DNA of 64,000 nucleotides from Alteromonas_E sp965248545 (GCA_965248545.1 OZ252110.1:1922001-1986000); one strand, 5' to 3'; positions 26,428-36,475 are shown, counted from the first letter of the stretch. The notes: generated from the letters alone by a model not told the origin. Numbers and translations are program-made.

Positions 26428-26931
26428 TCAATTGGGGGTTGTTTTGGTGTGCAAATCGGATAAATGTTGAATAAGCTGGTCTTCTAATTCAAAGCGAACA
26501 GCCAACATTTCACCCAGTTTTGCGATGGCGTGATCAAAATCGCCATTGTCACTCTCATTATCTGTCTCGTGGTTGAAGTCGCTATATTGATCATTGAAGT
26601 GCAATGCGTACTCAGTTGTGTCCATTATTTCTGGAAATAGCTTGTGTTTGAGTGCCTCACCTTGTTTGTCATGCGCAGCAAGTAATTCGAATATTTCAAA
26701 ATGACCCGCAGATACGTAATCAACCATCAATTGGCAAAAGCCATTTAAAGCAGAGTGGTCAGGGAGCTGTTGATTTTGTTGTATTTTGTTTGCAGAGAGA
26801 CCGGCAATTTGACAGTAATCGACAAGTAGCTGTTGGCGTTCATTAAGCCAGTTGTTTACAGCAGGTGTTAATCCCTGCCATTGAGATGAATTGTGTTCAA
26901 CCGGAGTCTGCATCTGATACCCTGTCGACAT
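26428..26931 (-). CDS. rsd: Rsd/AlgQ-family anti-RNA polymerase sigma-70 factor
   Basis: A 167-residue all-helical protein of the Rsd/AlgQ family, which binds sigma-70 and frees core polymerase for alternative sigma factors. The family segments are NNWLNERQQLLVDYCQIAGL, LNGFCQLMVDYVSAGHFEIFE and LGEMLAVRFELEDQLI. It has a poorly conserved, Asn/Asp-rich insertion at about 118-136. It is transcribed leftward, with its start 63 bases from nudC on the other strand. Confidence 0.88.
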   Translation of the reverse strand: MSTGYQMQTPVEHNSSQWQGLTPAVNNWLNERQQLLVDYCQIAGLSANKIQQNQQLPDHSALNGFCQLMVDYVSAGHFEIFELLAAHDKQGEALKHKLFPEIMDTTEYALHFNDQYSDFNHETDNESDNGDFDHAIAKLGEMLAVRFELEDQLIQHLSDLHTKTTPN

Positions 26932-26994
26932 AGAGTGGTCTTAGTGAGTATATCACTGAACAAAAAATGAACAAATATAATCGGGGAGAGCGAA

Positions 26995-27807
26995 ATGAAA
27001 GTTGCTGATATTCTGGCCAGCGATGCTCAGGTCTATTGGGTGATCATCAGCCAAGACCGATTTTACCGGTCGGAACCAGACCAAGTGATGGTAAAAAGTC
27101 GGTGGTCACTACTCAGCGACTTTCATCATTACGCAGATCATATTGTCCACATCGGAGAGCATGTTGAAACCCCAGTACTGTTAGTCGATATGGGCCAAGA
27201 GATGCTTGGCGGTGATGCTATTACTACCGGCATGCGCGGTGCATTAATCCATGCAAATGATCAGGAATTTAATACGTTGGCGCGGGCTTGGCAGTACGCC
27301 TTGTTTATGCGCACGCATCGCTTTTGCGGTCAATGTGGCAGCAGAATGCAGCGTGTCGATTGGGAAATGGCGACCCATTGTCACAACTGTCACCACCGCT
27401 GTTATCCACGTGTGTCTCCCTGCATTATTGTCGCGATCTACCGTGATCAAGAGCTATTACTAGCGCTGGGTACGCGTCATAAGGACACCGGAATGTATTC
27501 CACACTTGCTGGTTTCGTTGAAAGCGGTGAAAGCCTTGAAAACGCCGTGCATCGAGAGGTGATGGAAGAGGTCGGTGTAAAAGTCAAAAATCTCGAGTAT
27601 TTCGGCAGTCAACCATGGCCCTTTCCACATTCGCTAATGGTTGGTTATATCGCCGAGTACGCAGGGGGTGATATTTGTATCGACGATGATGAAATTTGCG
27701 ATGCGAATTGGTATCGATTTGATGAATTACCTTCCACACCACCGAAGCTGTCTATTGCAGGTCAGTTAATTGAGGAAGTGGTGAATAGAATGAAATCTGA
27801 GGTTTGA
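26995..27807 (+). CDS. nudC: NAD(+) diphosphatase (also RNA NAD-decapping)
   Basis: A 270-residue NudC. It has the zinc ribbon CGQCGSRM...HCHNC (about 106-126), the Nudix box GFVESGESLENAVHREVMEE-VGV matching GX5EX7REUXEEXGU, and the NAD(H)-specific motif SQPWPFPHSLM just after it. It cleaves NADH/NAD to NMN and AMP and removes the NAD cap from RNA 5' ends. GGGAG precedes the ATG by seven to eight bases. It ends at a double hairpin. Confidence 0.95.
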   Translation: MKVADILASDAQVYWVIISQDRFYRSEPDQVMVKSRWSLLSDFHHYADHIVHIGEHVETPVLLVDMGQEMLGGDAITTGMRGALIHANDQEFNTLARAWQYALFMRTHRFCGQCGSRMQRVDWEMATHCHNCHHRCYPRVSPCIIVAIYRDQELLLALGTRHKDTGMYSTLAGFVESGESLENAVHREVMEEVGVKVKNLEYFGSQPWPFPHSLMVGYIAEYAGGDICIDDDEICDANWYRFDELPSTPPKLSIAGQLIEEVVNRMKSEV

Positions 27808-27816
27808 AAATAAAAA

Positions 27817-27882
27817 AGCTCGAACCTAAGTTCGAGCTCCAAGTACTTCTAGCGCGGTCTCGTTGAACGAGCTTCTTTTTTA
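27817..27882 (+). terminator. Two hairpins after nudC; the second is a T-tailed terminator
   Basis: The first hairpin, AGCTCGAAC-ctaa-GTTCGAGCT (27817-27838), has no T-run on the plus strand. The second, CTCGTTGAACGAG (27859-27871), is followed by CTTC and six T. The pair probably stops nudC transcription before hemE. Confidence 0.7.
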
Positions 27883-28050
27883 TATGCTGTATACGTATAG
27901 CAAACACTTACTACTTACGCAAGTTTTTGCTCAAAAAACCTTCACACAAGGTAAGAATAGCCTGCAATTTGCTTGGATAATTGCTATATTTCGCGCGCAA
28001 TTTCAAAGCAGCGATCCCGTTTGCTTTGGTTCCAAAAGAAGAGTAATTAC

Positions 28051-29118
28051 ATGATGCAACTAAAAAATGACCGTTACTTACGAGCTTTGTTGAAGCAGCC
28101 CGTTGATGTAACCCCCGTATGGATGATGCGCCAAGCCGGACGCTATTTGCCTGAGTACAAGGCAACGAGGGCGCAGGCGGGTGATTTTATGTCATTGTGT
28201 AAGAACGCCGAATTAGCCTGTGAAGTGACCTTACAGCCTTTGCGGCGCTTTGATTTAGATGCTGCTATCTTGTTTTCAGACATTCTGACTATTCCCGATG
28301 CAATGGGGTTGGGTTTGTATTTCGAAACCGGTGAAGGCCCAAGGTTTGAAAAAACGATCGATGGCATGCGTGCTGTAGAGCAGCTACCTATTCCTGACCC
28401 TGAAGGCGAACTACGCTACGTAATGGACGCTGTCAGGACGATCCGAAAAGGCCTCAACGGCGACGTTCCCCTTATTGGTTTTTCGGGAAGTCCCTGGACA
28501 CTAGCAACTTACATGGTTGAAGGCGGGTCCAGTAAGGCTTTTACTAAGATAAAGAAAATGATGTATGCCGACCCTGCAGCACTGCATGCGCTATTAGACA
28601 AGCTGGCGGACTCAGTCATTCTTTACCTTAATGCTCAGATCGCAGCTGGTGCGCAGTCTGTGATGGTATTTGATACTTGGGGAGGCGTGTTAACGCCGCG
28701 TGACTATCGCGATTTCTCATTACAATATATGCATAAAATTGTTGATGGATTAACGCGTGAAAATGAGGGACGCAAAGTACCTGTCACCTTGTTCACTAAA
28801 AACGGCGGAATGTGGCTCGAAGCGATTGCTGCAACAGGTTGTGATGCTGTTGGTTTGGATTGGACAATCAACATCGCTGAAGCGCGCGCCCGCGTTGGCA
28901 ACAAGGTTGCGTTGCAAGGCAATATGGACCCTTCAATGCTATACGCGCCAGCGGAGCGGATAGAGCAAGAAGTTCAGAGCATCTTGGATGGATTTGGACA
29001 CGGCAGCGGTCACGTGTTCAATTTAGGACATGGTATACACCTTGATGTACCACCTGAGAATGCCAAGGTATTCGTCGACGCAGTCCACAAATATAGCCAG
29101 CAATACCATCAAGGTTAA
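28051..29118 (+). CDS. hemE: Uroporphyrinogen decarboxylase
   Basis: A 355-residue HemE converting uroporphyrinogen III to coproporphyrinogen III in haem synthesis. The start at ATG 28051 (an ATGATG) gives MMQLKNDRYLRALLKQPVD, matching the usual family N-terminus, and the protein length equals that of E. coli HemE. Signatures are PVWMMRQAGRYLPEY, LFSDILTIPDAMG and GFSGSPWTLATYM, with the catalytic aspartate in FSDIL. hemH, a later haem-pathway gene, lies 18 kb away. Confidence 0.97.
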   Translation: MMQLKNDRYLRALLKQPVDVTPVWMMRQAGRYLPEYKATRAQAGDFMSLCKNAELACEVTLQPLRRFDLDAAILFSDILTIPDAMGLGLYFETGEGPRFEKTIDGMRAVEQLPIPDPEGELRYVMDAVRTIRKGLNGDVPLIGFSGSPWTLATYMVEGGSSKAFTKIKKMMYADPAALHALLDKLADSVILYLNAQIAAGAQSVMVFDTWGGVLTPRDYRDFSLQYMHKIVDGLTRENEGRKVPVTLFTKNGGMWLEAIAATGCDAVGLDWTINIAEARARVGNKVALQGNMDPSMLYAPAERIEQEVQSILDGFGHGSGHVFNLGHGIHLDVPPENAKVFVDAVHKYSQQYHQG

Positions 29119-29137
29119 CTGGTTTCGAGTCGCCAAT

Positions 29138-30283
29138 TTAGGCGTCTCTAGGCATGCCTTTTTCGATTGAACGAACCAAGCGTTGTGTTTGACGTGTGAT
29201 ATCAGCGCCGCCTTCTTCGCGGCGCTGAAGCAATTGTTCAAGGGCCCACTCAATGTGTTCGTCAACCATCTGGTCTACTCTGTTCAAGCCGTTTCTTAAG
29301 GCGTACAAAACTTCATCAGAGCATTCGCCATTACCAAGCCCAATGGCAATGTTGCGTTGCCATTTGGCAAACCCGATTCTGCGGATAGGTGAGCCCTCCG
29401 TGTTCTTCAGAAAGGTCTGCTCGTCCCATTGAAATAACTCGAGTAGTGTGCGACCAAACAAGACATCTCTTGGATGAAAATCATCTTCTTTAGTCACTGG
29501 AGCCTCTTTGTTGTACGGACAAATTAATTGGCAATCGTCGCAGCCATAAATTCTGTTGCCCATCAATGGTCTCAATGCTTCATCTATAGTGCCACTGTGT
29601 TCTATCGTCAGGTACGAGATACATTTACGCGCATCGACTTTGTATGGCGCCACAATGGCATTTGTTGGGCAAATAGTCATGCAGGCTGAGCAGGTGCCAC
29701 ACGCATCAGTTTGAGGTTTGTCAGTAGGTAGCGGTAGATTAATCAACAACTCGCCGAGAAAGAACCATGATCCAGCGTCTTTGTTTAAAGTAAGTGAGTG
29801 CTTACCAGTCCAGCCGATCCCTGCTTTTTCTGCAATTGCGTGTTCGAGAATCGGCGCAGAATCTACGAATGGACGAAAATCAGTCGTACTGACTGCTGTA
29901 CGTATTTTGTCACCAAGCCTTTTGAGTTTATTGCGGACCACTTTGTGGTAGTCCCTACCAACTGCGTAGCGGCTTATATAGGCAATACTAGGCTGGTTTA
30001 AGTGTTTGGCGAAGCGTGCATCCTCAGGTAAATAATCGAGGCGAACACTGATTGCGCGCAGTGTGCCTGGCAAAAGTTCATTTGGTCTCGCGCGCAACAT
30101 ACCATGACGCGCCATGTAGTCCATTTCACCGTGATAGCCGTTGTCCAACCAGTCTTTTAGGTGCTGCTCATGATGCGCTAGATCAATATCACTGATACCA
30201 ACTTGCTGAAAGCCTAGCGCCTTTCCCCAAGCCTTGATATTGTCTGCTAACTGGAATAAATCGATCGAATCAATGGTGGTCAT
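29138..30283 (-). CDS. queG: Epoxyqueuosine reductase
   Basis: A 381-residue QueG, the cobalamin- and iron-sulfur-dependent enzyme that reduces epoxyqueuosine to queuosine in tRNA. Two 4Fe-4S motifs are present, CGTCSACMTICPTNAI (about 193-208) and CDDCQLICPYNKEAP (about 250-264), with the C-terminal HEAT-like part after them. The divergent pairing with nnrDE is the same as in E. coli. There are only six bases between the two start codons and no ribosome site on either side. Confidence 0.95.
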   Translation of the reverse strand: MTTIDSIDLFQLADNIKAWGKALGFQQVGISDIDLAHHEQHLKDWLDNGYHGEMDYMARHGMLRARPNELLPGTLRAISVRLDYLPEDARFAKHLNQPSIAYISRYAVGRDYHKVVRNKLKRLGDKIRTAVSTTDFRPFVDSAPILEHAIAEKAGIGWTGKHSLTLNKDAGSWFFLGELLINLPLPTDKPQTDACGTCSACMTICPTNAIVAPYKVDARKCISYLTIEHSGTIDEALRPLMGNRIYGCDDCQLICPYNKEAPVTKEDDFHPRDVLFGRTLLELFQWDEQTFLKNTEGSPIRRIGFAKWQRNIAIGLGNGECSDEVLYALRNGLNRVDQMVDEHIEWALEQLLQRREEGGADITRQTQRLVRSIEKGMPRDA

Positions 30284-30289
30284 AACACA

Positions 30290-31798
30290 ATGTTAGATAC
30301 AGAATTGGCAAACAGCTTAGCACACAAACTCTATCGCGCCGATCAGGTACGCGACAATGAAAAAGGCGCTGCGGAGCAGAGTGGTTGCGATATGTATACC
30401 TTGATGTTGCGCGCTGGCAAATGTGTATTTGAACAATGCCAGCTGCAATTGCCCAATAGTGATCACTTTTTGGTATTAGTTGGGCACGGTAATAATGCCG
30501 GTGATGGTTACATTGCTGCATGTGAAGCCAAGAACGCTGGTAAGCAAGTTGTGGTATGCGCTGTCGAGCCTGCTCGGGAGCTAAGTGGCGATGCCTTGCG
30601 AGCACAGCAAAGTTGGTTGAGTACCGGCGGTACCGTAAATGCGTTTGATGCTGATTTCATCGACAGAGCTGAGGTTATCATCGATGCATTACTCGGTACT
30701 GGAACCAATAGTGCGATCAGGGCCGAATATGCAACCATCATTGATGCAGTCAATGGCAGTGACAAGCCCGTCGTCAGTATTGATATTCCTTCCGGACTGG
30801 AAGCGAATACTGGACAATCTATGGGGCGCTGTATTCAGGCTGACATTACCGTTACCTTTGTTGGTATTAAACCTGGCTTAACCACTGGCGCAGGGAAACA
30901 GTCCTGTGGACAGTTGGTCTTTGACGATTTAGGTATTGGAAAAGCCTTTATAGGGCTTGCCCGGTCTTCTGCGACTATTATTGAGCTTGAGAACTTTGCA
31001 CAAATGGCGCCACGTGCGATCCACAGTCACAAAGGTAGCTATGGGCGTTTACTGTGTATCGGCGGCAACAAAGGTACAGCCGGTGCTATTCGTCTCGCCG
31101 GCGAAGCGGCGCTGCGCAGTGGAACAGGTCTTGTCAAAGTCTATGCCCATGAAGACTCGAAAATTCAAATAAACGCCGGGCGACCGGAGTTAATGGTCAT
31201 TACCGATAGTTTGGAACAAGCGCTAGAATGGGCTACATGTGTTGTAATAGGACCGGGTTTAGGTCAGGACGATTGGAGTCAAAATGCATTTGATAAGACT
31301 TTGCAGTTCTGTCAAACGCACAACAAACCGATTGTAATTGATGCTGATGCGCTAAACCTGTTGTCTCGTTACTCGGGCACATTCAATATGAAAGAGTGTG
31401 TACTTACTCCGCATACAGGTGAAGCTGCAAGGCTTGCAAACATGAGTGTGGAAGAAGTCGAAGCTGACCGTTTTAATGCAGCTAGACAATTGGCGCAGCG
31501 GTATCACGCGACATGTTTATTAAAAGGTGCCGGCAGTATTATTGATAACGAAACTCACGCCTGGGTTTGCCGCCATGGTAATCCGGGTATGGCAACCGCG
31601 GGAATGGGTGATGTGTTGAGTGGTGTTTTAGGCGCACTGCTTGCCCAAGCCCTTCCAGCTCAGCTCGCATGCAAATACGGTGTTTGTTTACATGCAAGAG
31701 CGGGTGACGTTCTCGCAGAGCAGTTTGGCCAGCGTGGGTTATTGGCAAGTGACCTTTTTGATGCAGTGCGCGCATTAATCAATAATCACATCGACTAG
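30290..31798 (+). CDS. nnr: Bifunctional NAD(P)H-hydrate epimerase / ADP-dependent NAD(P)H-hydrate dehydratase
   Basis: A 502-residue repair enzyme for hydrated NAD(P)H. The N-terminal YjeF_N epimerase domain (about 1-215) includes GHGNNAGDGYIAA. The C-terminal ribokinase-fold dehydratase (about 225-495) includes SHKGSYGRLLCIGG, CVLTPHTGEAARL and the late GNPGMATAGMGDVLSGVLGALLAQ. It is the first gene of the conserved nnr-tsaE-amidase-mutL-miaA-hfq-hflX-hflK-hflC block. No Shine-Dalgarno is seen before the ATG. Confidence 0.95.
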   Translation: MLDTELANSLAHKLYRADQVRDNEKGAAEQSGCDMYTLMLRAGKCVFEQCQLQLPNSDHFLVLVGHGNNAGDGYIAACEAKNAGKQVVVCAVEPARELSGDALRAQQSWLSTGGTVNAFDADFIDRAEVIIDALLGTGTNSAIRAEYATIIDAVNGSDKPVVSIDIPSGLEANTGQSMGRCIQADITVTFVGIKPGLTTGAGKQSCGQLVFDDLGIGKAFIGLARSSATIIELENFAQMAPRAIHSHKGSYGRLLCIGGNKGTAGAIRLAGEAALRSGTGLVKVYAHEDSKIQINAGRPELMVITDSLEQALEWATCVVIGPGLGQDDWSQNAFDKTLQFCQTHNKPIVIDADALNLLSRYSGTFNMKECVLTPHTGEAARLANMSVEEVEADRFNAARQLAQRYHATCLLKGAGSIIDNETHAWVCRHGNPGMATAGMGDVLSGVLGALLAQALPAQLACKYGVCLHARAGDVLAEQFGQRGLLASDLFDAVRALINNHID

Positions 31799-31808
31799 GA
31801 AAAACTGC

Positions 31809-32303
31809 GTGACACAAGACCCTGTATTGACGTGGCTAGTCAAGAATGAGGCCGAAACTGCTGCGCTCGCCAAGGCGCTCGCGAAACAAATCCAAGCGGT
31901 TGCTCACTATCCATTGGTGTTGTATCTGCGTGGTGATCTCGGTGCCGGCAAAACGACGTTTAGTCGAGGCTTTATCCAAAACTTTGGTCATCGCGGCGTA
32001 GTAAAAAGCCCGACGTACACGTTAGTTGAACCCTATGAACTAGACGACTTATCGATTTATCACTTTGACTTGTATCGACTGACTGATCCAGAAGAGTTAG
32101 AGTTTATGGGTATAAGAGACTATTTATCGGCTAGAGCGATATGTATATTCGAGTGGCCGGATAAAGGTGCGGAACACTTGGCAGCGCCTGACATAAGCAT
32201 TACTATCGAGCATAAGAGTGATACCGAACGACTGTTTTCAATTGCGGCTCAGTCGATGACCGGCCGACAGTTGCTGACGGGGATACCCGAGGCGCTTATT
32301 TAG
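31809..32303 (+). CDS. tsaE: tRNA threonylcarbamoyladenosine biosynthesis ATPase TsaE
   Basis: A 164-residue P-loop ATPase needed with TsaB and TsaD to make t6A at position 37 of ANN-decoding tRNAs. It has Walker A GDLGAGKTTFSRG (about 41-53), VKSPTYTLVEPY and YHFDLYRL. The start is GTG, following the nnr stop by ten bases. Its position matches E. coli yjeE. Confidence 0.96.
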   Translation: MTQDPVLTWLVKNEAETAALAKALAKQIQAVAHYPLVLYLRGDLGAGKTTFSRGFIQNFGHRGVVKSPTYTLVEPYELDDLSIYHFDLYRLTDPEELEFMGIRDYLSARAICIFEWPDKGAEHLAAPDISITIEHKSDTERLFSIAAQSMTGRQLLTGIPEALI

Positions 32304-32393
32304 CAAAACTTTCACCAGTCGTTGTGGTCATAACTTAAACATTGCGTCGTGCAACAACAACCATAATAGTCAACGCAAGGGCAAAGAATCACA

Positions 32394-33812
32394 GTGATAC
32401 ATGCTGACCCATGTCAAAATTCGATACCCGATGAGCGCGATCCCTCAGGTAGCATGCTCAACGCGCCCGGTATTGACAGTTTAAAGCGTGTTTTGTCGTG
32501 TTTAGTTTTGGTCTTGTTTATCCTGTCATCACTGCCGACTTGGGCTCAATCTGACAATCAGATTGACGGCGTCCGGGTGTGGCCATCACCGAACAATACT
32601 CGAATTGTCTTTGATTTGGCAGACCAGCCTGAGTACACCTATTTCACATTGAAAAACCCAGAGCGCGTTGTGATCGACTTTGCTGACACGTCACTGGGTG
32701 CGCGCTTAGAAAATGCGGTAAAGGATAACCAGTTACTCAAAAAAATCCGCACAAGCACACCAAAAAACAAAGCGTCTACTCGTATCGTTTTGGATTTGAG
32801 TACGGCAGTTAAGCCTGCGATTTTCGCAATGACACCTACTGCCCCTTATGGGCATAGGTTGGTTGTTGATTTGCCATTTGTGATCTCGAAACCAACGGCA
32901 ACCGTCGTTAAAAGCAGCGACCAATCCGATCGAGACAGAGACATCATTGTGGCGATTGACGCGGGGCACGGCGGAGAGGACCCCGGCTCCATCGGGCCAA
33001 CAGGAACCTACGAAAAGAATATCGTTTTGAGCATTGCTAAAAAGCTCGCAGCTCGCATTGACCGAGAGCCCGGTATGCGCTCAGTATTGACGCGTACAGG
33101 TGACTACTTTGTAGACGTCAATCTGCGACCTCAGTTAGCTCGGCGAGCCAAAGCAGATTTGTTTATCTCAATTCACGCAGATGCTTTTACAACGCCTCAA
33201 CCGCGTGGTGGTTCAGTGTGGGTTTTATCGACAGGACGTGCTGACACCGAGTTAGGACGTTGGATGGAGCGCACCGAGCAACACTCACAACTATTGGGCG
33301 GGGCTGCTGAAGTGATCAATGATGCGGTTAACGAGCGCTATCTTGCCGAGACCATTCTTGGGCTTTCTATGGACCATTCAATGGCGACGAGTCACGATCT
33401 CAGTGAAAAAGTGATTCAAGAGATGGGTAAAATAACCCGTATGCACAAGCGACGCCCACAGGCAGCGAGTTTGGGCGTATTGACTGCGCCAGACATACCG
33501 TCAATATTGGTTGAAGTCGGCTTTATTTCGAACCCTCAAGAAGAAAAAAACCTAAATTGGGCCAAACACAGAGAGCGTTTGGCAGAATCTGTTTTTGTTG
33601 CCACTAAACGGTATTTCAAAGCGGTTCCGCCGGATGGCACATTATGGGCATCGTTAAAAGCCACCACTCGCACGCACAAGGTACAGAGTGGGGAATCTTT
33701 GTCTTTGTTAGCGCAACGCTACAATGTTAAAGTCAGCAGCATTAAACAAGCCAACAATCTAACGTCGGATGTGGTTAGAATCGGACAGATACTGACCATC
33801 CCTGCCAGTTAA
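32394..33812 (+). CDS. N-acetylmuramoyl-L-alanine amidase (AMIN, Amidase_3, LysM)
   Basis: A periplasmic cell-division amidase that removes stem peptides from peptidoglycan. As drawn it is 472 residues from GTG 32394; ATG 32454 gives a shorter leader before the signal peptide (LSCLVLVLFILSSLPTWAQ) and is equally possible. An AMIN domain (about 55-150) comes first, then Amidase_3 (about 180-400) with zinc site residues in DAGHGGEDPG and ISIHADAF, and a C-terminal LysM (about 425-470). The arrangement and position match AmiB/AmiC. Confidence 0.93.
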   Translation: MIHADPCQNSIPDERDPSGSMLNAPGIDSLKRVLSCLVLVLFILSSLPTWAQSDNQIDGVRVWPSPNNTRIVFDLADQPEYTYFTLKNPERVVIDFADTSLGARLENAVKDNQLLKKIRTSTPKNKASTRIVLDLSTAVKPAIFAMTPTAPYGHRLVVDLPFVISKPTATVVKSSDQSDRDRDIIVAIDAGHGGEDPGSIGPTGTYEKNIVLSIAKKLAARIDREPGMRSVLTRTGDYFVDVNLRPQLARRAKADLFISIHADAFTTPQPRGGSVWVLSTGRADTELGRWMERTEQHSQLLGGAAEVINDAVNERYLAETILGLSMDHSMATSHDLSEKVIQEMGKITRMHKRRPQAASLGVLTAPDIPSILVEVGFISNPQEEKNLNWAKHRERLAESVFVATKRYFKAVPPDGTLWASLKATTRTHKVQSGESLSLLAQRYNVKVSSIKQANNLTSDVVRIGQILTIPAS

Positions 33813-33831
33813 TCAACCATAAGGTTAAATC

Positions 33832-35553
33832 GTGTCTATCAAGTTGTTACCTGCTGAGTTGGCGAATCAGATCGCCGCTGGGGAAGTCGTTGAGCGTCCA
33901 GCATCAGTGGTCAAAGAACTGGTGGAAAACAGCATCGACTCGGGTGCCAGTAAAATCGACATTGATATCGTGCAGGGTGGGCATAAACGCATTTTGGTGC
34001 GCGACAATGGCAATGGTATCGAAAAATCGCAGCTCGAACTTGCACTCAGTCGCCACGCGACAAGTAAAATTCATAGTCTTGATGATTTAGAATCGATTCA
34101 AAGTATGGGTTTTAGAGGTGAGGCCCTAGCGAGTATCAGCTCGGTGAGCCGTTTAACGTTGACGTCAAAGCCTGAAGCGCAATCAGAAGCATGGCAAGCA
34201 CAAGCCTTCGGGCGTGAAATGCAAGTTGAAGTGCGCCCTGCCGCGCATCCCAAAGGCACTAGCGTTGAAGTACTCGATTTGTTTTTTAATACACCTGCAC
34301 GACGCCGATTTTTACGCACTGAAAAAACCGAATTTAGTCATATTGACGCAATATTCAAGCGCATTGCACTCGCCAATAAAAGCATCGAGTTCGTGCTGAC
34401 TCACAATGGCAAAAAAGTTAAACACTTGAAAAAAACCGAGCACTTGGACAAGCGCATCCGCGATTTACTCGGTCAATTCAGTCAGCACCAGTTGATCCAC
34501 ATTGATAGCCATTGCGCAGAAGCCAATGTGTATGGCTTTGTTGTGCAGCCCGACCACGGAATTGAGAATCCCGAATGGCAGTACAGTTTTGTCAATCATC
34601 GACCCATGCGCGATAAACTCATTAACCATGCAATCAGACAAGCATTGGAACTCATGGGGTTAGAGTCTCAAACACCCCAATATGTTCTGTTTGTCGATGT
34701 TGACCCCTATCAAGTGGATGTAAATGTACATCCTGCAAAACACGAAGTCCGTTTTCATCAAGCGCGCGCGATTCACGATTTTTTAGTCAGTGCTCTCCGA
34801 CAAGCCATTGAGCAGCAAATCAATTTAACTGAGCTTGGCGCACAACCGATTGCAACCCACGAAAGTGCGCAGCACGGTTACGAAGTCCCCGCGCAATTAC
34901 ATGACTTGCCTGCGAACCAATATACTCAGATAGCGGGTTCCTCTTTGTCACATCAGTCAGCGGGTTCTCGAAAAACCGCTGCGATAGGTGAAAGTGCTGC
35001 GGCGTATTCTCAACTTATGAGTACTGGACAACCTTCAGATTCTCAACCTAGCGCTAGTCTTTGTGTTGGAGATTTTTTTCTGGTGGGCAGTCCCGACGGC
35101 GTGCAGATTCTGGAGAAACATCAATTACAGGTTGAAAAATTGGCCAACGAATTAGATCAGATTCGTGTTTCGCAGCCATTGCTGATGCCAATCACGCTAA
35201 CGCTAACCAAACGCTGGGGAGAGCAGACGCGCCAAGCATTTGAGCAATTACATATTCATATCGATAAGCTGGCAGGTAAACTATTGCTTAAGCAGGTACC
35301 CGCCGGTTGGCGCGGCATGCCGTGGTCGCAGATTGCTGAGCAATTGATTGAGTGTGAACCTGAAGATGCAAAGGCTCACTTACTGGGGTTAATCGCCGGG
35401 CCACTCAATCGCAGCGATACTCATGGGCTTAACATATGGTGGCAACATTTGCCCATGGACCAACAGGGCGTATTGATCAGCAAATACGGTTCATTGTTAT
35501 CACACGAACAACTGGGTGAATTCGTAAAGGGCGGTGATAAGCATGGCGGCTAA
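33832..35553 (+). CDS. mutL: DNA mismatch repair protein MutL
   Basis: A 573-residue MutL linking MutS mismatch recognition to strand incision. The GHKL ATPase motifs are ELVENSIDSGA (about 29-39), RDNGNGI and GFRGEALASI. A low-complexity linker (about 340-400) leads to the C-terminal dimerisation domain. No endonuclease DQHAxxE motif is visible (the region reads EKHQLQVEKL), which suggests a MutH-dependent type. The start is GTG. It overlaps miaA by 11 bases. Confidence 0.96.
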   Translation: MSIKLLPAELANQIAAGEVVERPASVVKELVENSIDSGASKIDIDIVQGGHKRILVRDNGNGIEKSQLELALSRHATSKIHSLDDLESIQSMGFRGEALASISSVSRLTLTSKPEAQSEAWQAQAFGREMQVEVRPAAHPKGTSVEVLDLFFNTPARRRFLRTEKTEFSHIDAIFKRIALANKSIEFVLTHNGKKVKHLKKTEHLDKRIRDLLGQFSQHQLIHIDSHCAEANVYGFVVQPDHGIENPEWQYSFVNHRPMRDKLINHAIRQALELMGLESQTPQYVLFVDVDPYQVDVNVHPAKHEVRFHQARAIHDFLVSALRQAIEQQINLTELGAQPIATHESAQHGYEVPAQLHDLPANQYTQIAGSSLSHQSAGSRKTAAIGESAAAYSQLMSTGQPSDSQPSASLCVGDFFLVGSPDGVQILEKHQLQVEKLANELDQIRVSQPLLMPITLTLTKRWGEQTRQAFEQLHIHIDKLAGKLLLKQVPAGWRGMPWSQIAEQLIECEPEDAKAHLLGLIAGPLNRSDTHGLNIWWQHLPMDQQGVLISKYGSLLSHEQLGEFVKGGDKHGG

Positions 35554-36475
35554 ACCAATTGCTACGTTAATGGGGCCAACGGCTTCAGGTAAAACCGGTT
35601 TATCATTGGAATTAGCAGAACAGCTAAATGCCGAGATAGTCAGCGTTGACTCTGCCCTCATCTACACAGGCATGGATATCGGCACTGCGAAGCCGACCAA
35701 AGAAGAGTTGGCGCGCGCAAAACATTGGTTAATTGATATAGTCGAACCCGATCAGAGTTACTCCGTGGCTGACTTTTGTCGCGATACGCGGAAGATTATT
35801 GATGATATTCATGCTCGAAATAAATTACCGCTATTGGTCGGCGGCACCATGATGTATTTTCATGGACTAGTGAACGGGATTTCGAATGTTCCTGAGACCG
35901 ATCAAATTGTACGGGATGCGGTGCATCAAGAGGCCGAACAACACGGTTGGCAATATATGCATGCCCTATTAGCTGACATTGACCCGATTGTCGCAAACCG
36001 CGTTCACCCGAATGATCCGCAGCGGATCGGGCGGGCATTAGAGGTCTACCGAGCGACCGGTAAGCCTTTGAGTTATTGGCAACAACAGCAGAGTGAGGGG
36101 TTGTCGCATTTAGCGCAATACAAGCTTTGTCAGTTTGCGATCGCACCGAACGATCGAAAAGTGTTACATGAACGTATTCATCAACGTTTCATACAAATGC
36201 TTGATAATGGCTTTATTGAAGAAGTAAAGGAGCTCAGGGCGCGCGGCGATTTGAATCTCGATATGCCGTCCATGCGCTGTGTGGGTTATCGTCAGGTATG
36301 GCAATATCTAGACGGTGAAGACAGCTACCAGGAAATGGTAGAAAAGGGTGTCGCGGCAACTAGGCAGCTAGCCAAACGTCAATTCACTTGGTTGCGAAAA
36401 TGGCAAAACCTGCATTGGCTGGACACGTTTGACACAAATAATTGTGCAAAGTTTATTGATTTGGTTACTATTTAA
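35543..36475 (+). CDS. miaA: tRNA dimethylallyltransferase
   Basis: A 310-residue MiaA adding dimethylallyl to A37 of UNN-decoding tRNAs. The P-loop is LMGPTASGKTGLS near the N-terminus, followed by VSVDSALIYTGMDIGTAKP and GGTMMYF. I take the ATG at 35543, inside the end of mutL, over the GTG nine bases upstream. The gene order mutL-miaA-hfq is conserved from E. coli. Confidence 0.96.
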   Translation: MAAKPIATLMGPTASGKTGLSLELAEQLNAEIVSVDSALIYTGMDIGTAKPTKEELARAKHWLIDIVEPDQSYSVADFCRDTRKIIDDIHARNKLPLLVGGTMMYFHGLVNGISNVPETDQIVRDAVHQEAEQHGWQYMHALLADIDPIVANRVHPNDPQRIGRALEVYRATGKPLSYWQQQQSEGLSHLAQYKLCQFAIAPNDRKVLHERIHQRFIQMLDNGFIEEVKELRARGDLNLDMPSMRCVGYRQVWQYLDGEDSYQEMVEKGVAATRQLAKRQFTWLRKWQNLHWLDTFDTNNCAKFIDLVTI

